Assembly (NCBI GenBank): GCA_035628395.1
Contig: DASPJX010000124.1
Span: 1 to 30,406, forward strand
Origin: UBA4615 sp035628395
GTDB taxonomy: Bacteria > Pseudomonadota > Gammaproteobacteria > Burkholderiales > Burkholderiaceae_E
Direction of reading: 5' to 3'
DNA: 30,406 nt
Shown here: positions 1-6,333 of the stretch, piece after piece
How the letters are laid out: every line of letters starts with the position of its first letter
Position numbering within the stretch: the stretch's first letter is position 1
The notes under the pieces: generated by a model
Database searches by the model: none
Told to the model about the DNA's origin: nothing
What the model saw: the letters and a program-made list of their open reading frames with translations, nothing else
Made by a program: the position numbers and the translations under genes

Positions 1-401
1 GGCTGCAGCGCCGAGAACCCGGGCTGCGGCTGTCCGACCGGCTGGCCGGTCTGCACCTCGAAGCCGGGCATCGCCTCGGGCTCGAGCCGCAGCGCGTCGG
101 CGCCGACCGGCGCGTGGTGCCCGTTGGTCGCGGGCGCCGGCGCGCCCTCCTCGCTCGCGCCGGCGATCTCGAAGCTCACGCGCGTCTCGGGGCTGATCAG
201 CTGCGTCGCGAGCTCGGCGATCCGCTCGCCGTACTGCGCGCGCACCCAATCGAGCTTCACGCGATTGGGCGCGCCGAGCTTCAGGGTGTGGACGTCCTCG
301 TCGTAGCCGAGGAACACCAGGGGCTTGATCCAGGTCCGGTACAGCTGGGCCGGGAGCTCGCTCTCCAGGTGCGACGCGCAGGCTTGCCAGAGATCGTTCA
401 T
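1..401 (-). CDS. dnaA: Chromosomal replication initiator DnaA (5' part only)
   Basis: DnaA binds DnaA boxes at the origin, melts it with ATP and recruits the replicative helicase. Only the first 133 codons are present; the gene runs off the left edge. The product begins MNDLWQACASHLESELPAQL and continues through the typical domain I (about residues 1-90, including the WIKPLVF and GAPNRVKLDWVR stretches) into the low-complexity domain II. The AAA+ and DNA-binding domains are outside the window. The ATG at 399-401 is chosen because the N-terminus matches the family start. The gene is divergent from rpmH, the usual arrangement beside a proteobacterial origin. A DnaA box lies about 100 bp upstream, so autoregulation is likely (inference). 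Confidence 0.96.
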   Translation of the reverse strand, partial: MNDLWQACASHLESELPAQLYRTWIKPLVFLGYDEDVHTLKLGAPNRVKLDWVRAQYGERIAELATQLISPETRVSFEIAGASEEGAPAPATNGHHAPVGADALRLEPEAMPGFEVQTGQPVGQPQPGFSALQ

Positions 402-497
402 CGGTGGGCGCGTCGTGCTCGATGCGGTTCGGGACGAGGCGGCCGCGACACCGCGCGCCCGATCCCGAATGTGCTGAAAGGAAACGATAATTTTACC

Positions 498-506
498 TTA
501 TCCACA
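498..506 (+). promoter_or_regulatory. Perfect DnaA box (TTATCCACA)
   Basis: The nine bases equal the consensus DnaA box. The box adjoins an AT-rich stretch. On the minus strand, TAAAAT (495 down to 490) is a possible -10 for dnaA, which would place the box between its -35 and -10 positions, a good site for self-repression. The promoter assignment is inference; the box itself is read directly. Confidence 0.85.
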
Positions 507-628
507 GGCCGAAAGCACGGCCGCGCGCGCCGCTCCGGCCAAGCCGGCCCGTGGGCCGCGGACGCCCCGCGGCGTGGGCGGCGGACGCGGCCGCTGACGG
601 CGCCCGGGCACCCGCGGCGATCCTCGCA

Positions 629-657
629 TTGACAGCGCGGGGGTCGCTTGCTGTAAT
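629..657 (+). promoter_or_regulatory. Sigma70-type promoter of rpmH
   Basis: A perfect -35 TTGACA (629-634) is followed by a 17-nt spacer and a TGTAAT -10 (652-657). It lies about 30 bp before the rpmH start codon. This is the best -35/-10 pair noticed in the window and fits a highly expressed ribosomal protein gene. Confidence 0.85.
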
Positions 658-687
658 GGCAGGCTTTTTGCCAACCCGACGACTGCC

Positions 688-822
688 ATGAAACGTACGT
701 ATCAACCTTCGGTGGTCCGCCGCAAGCGCACCCACGGCTTCCTCGTCCGCATGAAGACCCGTGGCGGCCGCGCCGTCATCCGCGCGCGTCGCGCCAAGGG
801 TCGCAAGCGCCTGGGCGTCTGA
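688..822 (+). CDS. rpmH: 50S ribosomal protein L34
   Basis: This 44-aa protein is one of the smallest components of the large ribosomal subunit. It begins MKRTYQPSVVRRKRTHGF and ends in the Arg/Lys-rich KGRKRLGV tail, the full length and sequence pattern of bacterial L34. It is too short for many ORF callers. It starts about 30 bp downstream of a strong promoter and is followed 17 bp later by rnpA, the near-universal rpmH-rnpA pairing. The start has no strong Shine-Dalgarno sequence. The identity is certain. Confidence 0.98.
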   Translation: MKRTYQPSVVRRKRTHGFLVRMKTRGGRAVIRARRAKGRKRLGV

Positions 823-839
823 CCCGCCCCGGTCCCGGG

Positions 840-1322
840 ATGGCGCGCGTGCCCGTCGCCGGGCCGCCCGGCGCCGTCGCGGGATCGCCGGCCGCGGCCG
901 CTCCTCCGTCCGGCTCCCCGGGGACACCCGGTGCGCGCCGCGGCGGTTCCGATCGCCCGGTCCGACTCGTCGGCGCCCATTTCGTGGTCGGCGCCCGGCG
1001 CACGACCGATGCAGCGAGCCCCCGACTGATGATGGCCGTCCCCAAGAAGCAGGTGCCCTCGTCGCCGGTCCGCAACCTGATCCGGCGCGTCGTGCGCGAG
1101 TCCCACCGCGCGTGGCTCGCCGCCCGTCCGGCCGGCGAGCCCGCGCCGTCGGTGCGCGTGCAGCTGGTGAAGCTGCCGCAGGATCCGGCCGCGCCGCTCG
1201 CCGGTCCCGACGGCCGGGCGCTGCGCCCGTTCGCGCGCCGTCCGACCGACCGCGCGCTCGCGCGCCTGGTCCGCGCCGAGGTCGACGGCCTGTTCGGGCG
1301 CCTCGCGCCGCGCCGCGGCTGA
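840..1322 (+). CDS. rnpA: Ribonuclease P protein component (divergent form)
   Basis: RnpA is the protein subunit that helps RNase P RNA cleave tRNA 5' leaders. The 160-aa product sits in the expected slot between rpmH and yidD. The recognisable core is GAHFVVGARR (about residues 45-54) and then VRNLIRRVVRE, which corresponds to the family RNR signature (usually V-x-RNR-I-K-R) with Leu replacing the last Arg. The usual VSRK becomes VPKK. The N-terminus is a long Pro/Ala/Gly-rich stretch, so the true start may lie inside; ATG 840 is 17 bp after rpmH. A region about residues 110-140 is extended relative to E. coli (119 aa). I believe similar divergence occurs in related Burkholderiales. Position is the strongest evidence. 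Confidence 0.88.
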   Translation: MARVPVAGPPGAVAGSPAAAAPPSGSPGTPGARRGGSDRPVRLVGAHFVVGARRTTDAASPRLMMAVPKKQVPSSPVRNLIRRVVRESHRAWLAARPAGEPAPSVRVQLVKLPQDPAAPLAGPDGRALRPFARRPTDRALARLVRAEVDGLFGRLAPRRG

Positions 1323-1345
1323 GCGCCGCCGCGACGCCGAGGCCG

Positions 1346-1699
1346 ATGGCGCCCCGCCCCGCCCCGTCCCGTGCGGCCCGAGTCGCGGTCGCGCTCGCGC
1401 GCGGGCTGATCCTCGGCTACCGCTACGGCGTGAGCCCGCTGCTCGGGCCGCGCTGCCGCTTCTGGCCGAGCTGCTCGGAGTACGGCCTGCAGGCCTTCGA
1501 GCGCGCCGGCCCGGTGCGCGGCGCGTGGCTGACCGCACGCCGGCTCGTCCGCTGCCACCCCTGGAACCCGGGCGGGATCGACCTGCCGCCCGGCGACGAA
1601 CCCGACGCGCCGGCGCCGGGCCGCTACCTCGGACGCGCGCTGCGCGAGCCGGGGCCGGCCCCGACCGGCGCGCGCCTCCCCTCGCCCCGCCAATCGTAG
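1346..1699 (+). CDS. yidD: Membrane protein insertion efficiency factor YidD
   Basis: YidD is a small membrane-associated protein that aids insertion of inner-membrane proteins by the YidC/Sec route. The 117-aa product carries the family core: GYRYGVSPLLGPRCRFWPSCSEYGLQA (given here by its conserved points: Y-R-x-x-x-S-P, C-R-F-x-P-S-C-S-x-Y) and then RCHPWNPGG. The N-terminal residues form an amphipathic, Arg-rich helix. The C-terminal 40 residues are Pro-rich and variable. ATG 1346 is chosen because it gives a normal N-terminus 23 bp after rnpA. The gene is followed 15 bp later by yidC, the usual operon order. Confidence 0.96.
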   Translation: MAPRPAPSRAARVAVALARGLILGYRYGVSPLLGPRCRFWPSCSEYGLQAFERAGPVRGAWLTARRLVRCHPWNPGGIDLPPGDEPDAPAPGRYLGRALREPGPAPTGARLPSPRQS

Positions 1700-1714
1700 A
1701 GCCCGTCCCGCCAT

Positions 1715-3427
1715 ATGCAGACCCAACGCACGATCCTGTGGGTGATCTTCTCGATGTCGCTGCTGTTCCTCTGGGACGCCTGGCAGCGGCACAACGGTCA
1801 GCCCTCGCTGTTCGGCGCCCCGCCGGCGGCGACCTCGCAGCAGGCCCCCGGCGCGGCGCCCGCGTCGAAGGCCGACCCGACGCTGCCCCAGCCGAGCGCG
1901 CAGGCGGTGCCGCCCGCCGGCCAGGCGCCGGTGCCCGGCGCCGCCGCGCCCGCGGCCGCCGCGCAGCCGCCGGTGCGGCTCGTCACCGACGTGCTCGCCC
2001 TCGACATCGATCCGGCCGGCGGCGAGGTGCAGCGCGCCGAGCTGCTGAAGTACCCGGACAACGAGAGCGGCGCGACCGCCAACCTGGTGCTCTTCGAGGA
2101 GAAGCCCGGCCACGTGTACGTCGCGCAGACCGGCCTCGTCGGCGCGGCCGGCCAGACGCTGCCGAACCACCGCACGCCGTTCGTCGTCGAGCCCGGCGCG
2201 CGCGAGCTCGCCCCGGGCGCCGACGCCCTGGTGCTGAGGATGTCGGCCGAGCAGGGCGGCGTGCGCGTCGAGCGCACGTACACCGTGCGGCGCGGCTCGT
2301 ACGCGATCGAGGTGCGCAACGAGATCTCCAACCGCGGCGCCGAGCCGGTGCGCCCGACGCTGTACATGCAGCTCACCCGCGACAAGCGCCCGCCGTCGAA
2401 CGTCGCCGGCATCGCGTCGACCTTCGTGCCGATCGGCACCTACGGGCCGGTGGTCTACACCGACGCCGAGAAGTTCCAGAAGGTCGACTTCGCCGACATC
2501 GACAAGGGCGGCCAGAGCCACGCGAAGTCCGCCAAGGACGGCTGGATCGGCTTCATGCAGCACTACTTCGTGTCGGCGTGGGTGCCGAAGCAGGGCGTCG
2601 AGCGCACGATCGAGACGACCCGCCTCGACGGCGACCTCTACACGGTGCGCGTGCGCCAGCCGCTGCCCGAGATCGCGCCGGGCGCCGCGACGACCGCCGA
2701 GTCGACGCTGTACGTCGGCCCGCAGGACCAGCGCGTGCTGAGCGAGCTCGCGCCCGGCCTCGACCTGGTCGTCGACTACGGCTGGCTGACCGTGATCGCC
2801 AAGCCGATCTTCGAGCTGCTGCAGTTCCTGCACGGCATCGTCAAGAACTGGGGCTGGGCGATCGTGCTGCTGACGCTGATCATCAAGCTCGCGTTCTTCC
2901 CGCTGCAGGCGGCGAGCTACCGCTCGATGGCGAAGATGAAGAAGGTCGGCCCGAAGCTGCAGCAGCTGCGCGAGCGCTACGGCGACGACCGGGTCAAGCT
3001 CAACCAGGCGATGATGGAGATGTACAAGACCGAGAAGATCAACCCGCTCGGCGGCTGCCTGCCGATCGTGGTCCAGATCCCGGTGTTCATCGCGCTGTAC
3101 TACGTGCTGTTCGCGTCGGTGGAGCTGCGCGGCGCGCCCTGGCTCGGCTGGATCCGCGACCTCGCCTCGCCCGATCCGTTCTACATCCTGCCGCTGCTGA
3201 TGGCGGTGTCGATGTTCGCGCAGACCAAGCTGAACCCGACGCCGCCCGATCCGCTGCAGGCCAAGATGATGATGTGGATGCCGCTGATCTTCTCGGTGAT
3301 GTTCTTCTTCTTCCCGGCGGGCCTGGTGCTGTACTGGCTGGTGAACAACCTGTTCTCGATCGCCCAGCAGTGGGTGGTCACCCGCCGGATCGAGGGCAAG
3401 CCGGTCTTCGGGCGCGCGGCGGCCTGA
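1715..3427 (+). CDS. yidC: Membrane protein insertase YidC
   Basis: YidC inserts and folds inner-membrane proteins, alone or with SecYEG. The 570-aa product has the Gram-negative layout: an N-terminal membrane anchor (about residues 5-24), a Pro/Ala-rich linker (about 35-85), a large periplasmic beta domain (about 88-350), then the five-helix insertase core with FPLQAASYRSMAKMKK, NPLGGCLP and a final LVLYWLVNNLFSIAQQW segment. The groove residue that is Arg in E. coli or Bacillus appears to be Lys (IIKLAFFPL), which I believe is usual in betaproteobacteria. There is no clear Shine-Dalgarno before ATG 1715. It is the last gene of the rpmH-rnpA-yidD-yidC run; two tandem hairpins follow. Confidence 0.98.
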   Translation: MQTQRTILWVIFSMSLLFLWDAWQRHNGQPSLFGAPPAATSQQAPGAAPASKADPTLPQPSAQAVPPAGQAPVPGAAAPAAAAQPPVRLVTDVLALDIDPAGGEVQRAELLKYPDNESGATANLVLFEEKPGHVYVAQTGLVGAAGQTLPNHRTPFVVEPGARELAPGADALVLRMSAEQGGVRVERTYTVRRGSYAIEVRNEISNRGAEPVRPTLYMQLTRDKRPPSNVAGIASTFVPIGTYGPVVYTDAEKFQKVDFADIDKGGQSHAKSAKDGWIGFMQHYFVSAWVPKQGVERTIETTRLDGDLYTVRVRQPLPEIAPGAATTAESTLYVGPQDQRVLSELAPGLDLVVDYGWLTVIAKPIFELLQFLHGIVKNWGWAIVLLTLIIKLAFFPLQAASYRSMAKMKKVGPKLQQLRERYGDDRVKLNQAMMEMYKTEKINPLGGCLPIVVQIPVFIALYYVLFASVELRGAPWLGWIRDLASPDPFYILPLLMAVSMFAQTKLNPTPPDPLQAKMMMWMPLIFSVMFFFFPAGLVLYWLVNNLFSIAQQWVVTRRIEGKPVFGRAAA

Positions 3428-3440
3428 GCCCGCCCCGCCG

Positions 3441-3504
3441 GCGCCCGCCCTTCATGCGGCGGGCGCATGAGCTTCGTCGCGCCGCGCATGAGCTCGGCGC
3501 GACG
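3441..3504 (+). terminator. Two tandem hairpins after yidC
   Basis: Hairpin 1 has a perfect 9-bp stem (3441-3449 with 3458-3466, 8-nt loop). Hairpin 2 has a perfect 9-bp stem (3475-3483 with 3496-3504, 12-nt loop). An 11-bp direct repeat, GCGCATGAGCT, occurs at 3463-3473 and 3484-3494, so it overlaps one arm of hairpin 1 and falls in the loop of hairpin 2. There is no T-run, so intrinsic termination is uncertain, but the position 14 bp after the yidC stop suggests transcript end formation or stabilisation. Confidence 0.55.
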
Positions 3505-3554
3505 GTCGAGCTCCGGTAGCCTGCACGGTCGACCCTCCACGACCGGCCATCCCC

Positions 3555-4490
3555 GTGAACTTCCAGCAGTTGCGCTCGCTGCGCGAGACCGTGCGGCGCG
3601 GCCTGAACCTGACCGCCGCCGCCGAGGTGCTGCACACCTCGCAGCCGGCGCTGTCCAAGCAGATCCGCGAGCTCGAGGACGAGCTCGGCGTGCAGCTGTT
3701 CGTGCGGCACGGCAAGCGCTACACGCAGCTGACCGAGGCCGGCGAGAAGATCCTCGCCGCCGCGAGCCGCGTGCTCGACGAGACCGCGGCGCTGCGCCGC
3801 ATCGGCGAGCAGTACGCGGCCGGCCACGGCGGCACGCTGTCGATCGCGGCCACCCACACGCAGGCGCGCTACGTCCTGCCGGCGGTGCTCGCGCGCTTCC
3901 GCGCCGAGTTCCCGGCGATGCAGTTCAGGCTGCTGCAGGGCAACCCGCAGCAGGTCGCCGAGTACGTGGTGCACGGCGACGCGACCTTCGGGCTCGCGAC
4001 CGAGACGCTCGACGACCATCCGTCGCTCGACACGCGGCCCGCCTACGCGTGGCGCCACTGCCTGATCGTGCCGCCCGGCCATCCGCTCGCCGCGCGCGCC
4101 GCGCCGCCCACGCTCGCCGAGCTCGCCGGGCAGCCGCTGATCACCTACACCGCGGAGTTCGCCGGCCGTCGCGGCATCGATGCCGCGTTCGCGAGGATCG
4201 GGCACGAGCCGAACGTCGTGCTCGAGGCGATCGACTCGGACGTCATCAAGGCGTACGTGGAGCTCGGCTTCGGGGTGGGCGTGATCGCCGACGTCGCGGT
4301 CGACGTCGAGCGCGACCGCGGGCTGGTGCGGATCGACGCCGACGGGCTGTTCCCCGAGAAGACCGCGCGGATCGCCTCGCGCATCGGCATGCCGCTGCTG
4401 CCCTTCGAGCGGCGCTTCGTGCAGATGGTCCGCGAGTTCCGCCACGGGCAGGCCGGGCGCGCGACGCCGCCGATCGCGGCCGCCGCCTGA
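3555..4490 (+). CDS. LysR-family transcriptional regulator, CysB-like
   Basis: This 311-aa protein has a winged-helix DNA-binding domain (about residues 1-62, with LTAAAEVLHTSQPALSKQIR as the helix-turn-helix) and a periplasmic-binding-protein-like effector domain (about 90-300). MNFQQLRSLRETVRRGLNLT and the GNPQQVAEYV and SDVIKAYVELGFGVGV stretches follow CysB/Cbl, activators of sulfur assimilation and sulfonate use that respond to O-acetylserine or sulfate-related ligands. The start is GTG at 3555; no ATG gives the family N-terminus. No cys or ssu genes are nearby, so a sulfur role rests on homology only. Hairpins flank it on both sides, so it is probably its own transcription unit within the otherwise conserved yidC-mnmE interval. 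Confidence 0.93.
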   Translation: MNFQQLRSLRETVRRGLNLTAAAEVLHTSQPALSKQIRELEDELGVQLFVRHGKRYTQLTEAGEKILAAASRVLDETAALRRIGEQYAAGHGGTLSIAATHTQARYVLPAVLARFRAEFPAMQFRLLQGNPQQVAEYVVHGDATFGLATETLDDHPSLDTRPAYAWRHCLIVPPGHPLAARAAPPTLAELAGQPLITYTAEFAGRRGIDAAFARIGHEPNVVLEAIDSDVIKAYVELGFGVGVIADVAVDVERDRGLVRIDADGLFPEKTARIASRIGMPLLPFERRFVQMVREFRHGQAGRATPPIAAAA

Positions 4491-4510
4491 GCGCGGGGCG
4501 CGGCCCGCGC
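4491..4510 (+). terminator. GC-rich hairpin directly after the LysR gene
   Basis: A 7-bp perfect stem (4491-4497 with 4504-4510, 6-nt loop) begins at the first base after the stop codon. No T-run follows. The next roughly 180 bp up to mnmE show nothing recognisable apart from the mnmE -10 element. Confidence 0.4.
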
Positions 4511-4686
4511 CCGGTCGGAACACCGCGTGCGCGCCGCGCCCGTCGGCCGCCCCGCCGTCGGGCCGCCGCGCATAGTGCTCGCGCAGCGTCGCGGTGCCGG
4601 TCGGCGGGCGGGCGGGTCGGCATCGGCGGTCTCGGCGGCGGAGCCCGACCCGAGCACCGGCCCGCGGTTCGCGCCGGGGCGGTCGA

Positions 4687-4692
4687 TACAAT
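4687..4692 (+). promoter_or_regulatory. -10 element of mnmE (TACAAT), leaderless arrangement
   Basis: TACAAT ends 6 nt before the mnmE ATG (4699). With the usual 6-7 nt from -10 to transcription start, RNA would begin at or next to the A of the ATG, giving a leaderless mRNA. I see no convincing -35 at the normal distance. Confidence 0.6.
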
Positions 4693-4698
4693 CCGCGG

Positions 4699-6147
4699 AT
4701 GCGCTCCGACGCCGATCCGATCGCCGCGATCGCCACCGCCCCGGGCCGCGGCGGCATCGGCGTCGTGCGCGTGTCCGGCCGCGCGCTCGGGCCGGTGATC
4801 GACGCGGTCTGCGGACGCGCGCTCGCGCCGCGCACCGCGACGCTGCTGCCGTTCCGCGCGGCCGACGGCGGCGCGATCGACACCGGGCTCGCGCTGCACT
4901 TCCCGGCGCCGCACTCGTACACCGGCGAGGACGTGCTCGAGCTGCAGGGTCACGGCGGCCCGGTGGTGATGCAGCTGCTGCTCGAGCGCGTGCTCGAGGC
5001 CGGCGCGGGGCTCGGGCTGCGGGTCGCGGAGCCCGGCGAGTTCACCCGCCGCGCGTTCCTCAACGACAAGCTCGACCTCGCGCAGGCCGAGGCGGTCGCC
5101 GACCTGATCGACGCGAGCACCGCGCAGGCCGCGCGCAGCGCGAGCCGCTCGCTGGCGGGGGCGTTCTCGACCGCGGTGCACGGCGTGGTCGACGCGCTCG
5201 TCGAGCTGCGGATGCTGGTCGAGGCGACGCTCGACTTCCCCGAGGAGGAGATCGACTTCCTGGAGCGGTCGGACGCGCGCGGGCGTCTCGCGCGGGTGCG
5301 CGCGGCGCTCGACGCGCTGCTCGAGGGCGCGCGGCAGGGCGCGCTGCTGCGCGAGGGGCTCCACGTGGTGCTCGCGGGCGCGCCGAACGTCGGCAAGTCG
5401 AGCCTGCTGAACGCGCTGGCCGGCGCCGAGGTCGCGATCGTCACGCCGGTCGCCGGCACCACGCGCGACCGGATCGCGCAGTCGATCCAGCTCGAGGGCG
5501 TGCCGCTCGTCGTCGTCGACACCGCGGGGCTGCGCGAGACCGACGACGAGGTCGAGCGCATCGGCATCGAGCGCACCTGGCAGGAGGTGGAGCGGGCCGA
5601 CGTGATCCTGCACCTCGGCGTGGCGGAGCCGGAGCGGGGCGGGGAGGGCGCGGACGCCGCGGAGGGCGCGGGCGGTGCGTCGCCGGGCGGGCGGGACGCG
5701 TCCGCCGGCGACGCGCGCGCCGCGCTCGCCGCCGACCTCGACGCCGGCATCGCCGCGCGGCTGCCGGGCGACCGGCCGATCCTGCGGGTGTGGAACAAGA
5801 TCGACCTCGCGGGGCTCGCGCCGCGCGCGACCGACGACGCGGTGTGGCTGTCGGCGCGCGACGGACGCGGCGTCGAGCTGCTGCGCGCGGCGCTGCTCCG
5901 GCTCGCCGGCTGGCACGGCGCGGGCGAGGGCACGTTCATCGCGCGCGAGCGGCACCTGCAGGCGCTGCGCGACGCGCGCGCGCACCTGGAGGCCGCGGCC
6001 GCCCACGCCGCCCGGCGCGACGAGGTGCTCGACCTGCTCGCCGAGGAGCTGCGGCTCGCGCAGGAGCGGCTGAACGCGATCACCGGCGAGTTCGGGGCGG
6101 ACGACCTGCTCGGCGTGATCTTCTCGACGTTCTGCATCGGGAAGTAG
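4699..6147 (+). CDS. mnmE: tRNA uridine-5-carboxymethylaminomethyl modification GTPase MnmE
   Basis: With MnmG, MnmE modifies the wobble uridine of certain tRNAs using methylene-tetrahydrofolate and GTP. The 482-aa product has the N-terminal folate-binding domain (about residues 1-120), a helical domain, an inserted G domain with G1 GAPNVGKS (227-234), a TTRD G2, DTAG G3 and NKID G4, and the invariant C-terminal FCIGK, whose Cys is needed for activity. A Gly/Ala/Asp-rich insertion of roughly 35-40 residues sits between G3 and G4 (nt about 5625-5745), making the protein longer than E. coli MnmE (454 aa). ATG 4699 matches the family N-terminus (PIAAIATAPGRGGIGVVRVS); an upstream in-frame extension is rejected. 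Confidence 0.98.
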   Translation: MRSDADPIAAIATAPGRGGIGVVRVSGRALGPVIDAVCGRALAPRTATLLPFRAADGGAIDTGLALHFPAPHSYTGEDVLELQGHGGPVVMQLLLERVLEAGAGLGLRVAEPGEFTRRAFLNDKLDLAQAEAVADLIDASTAQAARSASRSLAGAFSTAVHGVVDALVELRMLVEATLDFPEEEIDFLERSDARGRLARVRAALDALLEGARQGALLREGLHVVLAGAPNVGKSSLLNALAGAEVAIVTPVAGTTRDRIAQSIQLEGVPLVVVDTAGLRETDDEVERIGIERTWQEVERADVILHLGVAEPERGGEGADAAEGAGGASPGGRDASAGDARAALAADLDAGIAARLPGDRPILRVWNKIDLAGLAPRATDDAVWLSARDGRGVELLRAALLRLAGWHGAGEGTFIARERHLQALRDARAHLEAAAAHAARRDEVLDLLAEELRLAQERLNAITGEFGADDLLGVIFSTFCIGK

Positions 6148-6156
6148 GGCAGGTTC

Positions 6157-6208
6157 CCGGGGAATCCCCCGTGATCCACGGTACGGCAGTGACCGGGTGA
6201 TTTCCCGG
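6157..6208 (+). terminator. Long stem-loop after mnmE
   Basis: Arms 6157-6171 and 6194-6208 pair over 15 positions with one G-U wobble and one mismatch, enclosing a 22-nt loop. It begins 10 bp after the mnmE stop. It lies between the convergent mnmE and the kinase gene ending at 6334. There is no T-run, so it is a candidate terminator or 3' stabiliser. The rest of 6148-6333 shows nothing further. Confidence 0.5.
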
Positions 6209-6333
6209 CCGTGTGTCCCGGGGAGGTGCGCTCGGGTCCGGGCGGAGTCGACCGCCGACGCGTACACGTTCGAGCACGCCTTCGGAGCACGACCGGTCAC
6301 CCGACGAGCGTGAGCGCGTCGTGATGGTCGCAC

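Larger units (their letters stand above)
402..687. other. dnaA-rpmH intergenic region, candidate origin / dnaA control region
   Basis: This 286-bp divergent region is GC-rich except for an AT-rich patch around 478-502, which directly abuts a perfect DnaA box at 498-506. I found no second good DnaA box; a stretch near 470 matches the reverse consensus at only about 6 of 9 positions. Short GC-rich inverted repeats follow near 535-560. In many betaproteobacteria the chromosomal origin lies beside dnaA, so this is a plausible part of oriC. A single box also fits simple autoregulation of dnaA. Confidence 0.5.

Noticed and set aside
776..2833. A 685-codon minus-strand frame antisense to rpmH, rnpA, yidD and yidC
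   Set aside because: It is the mirror of certain genes, with Arg/Gly/His-rich composition and no motif.
4594..4698. An mnmE start 35 codons upstream (4594)
   Set aside because: The extra residues are Arg/Gly-rich without family match, and the TACAAT promoter element would lie inside the coding region.
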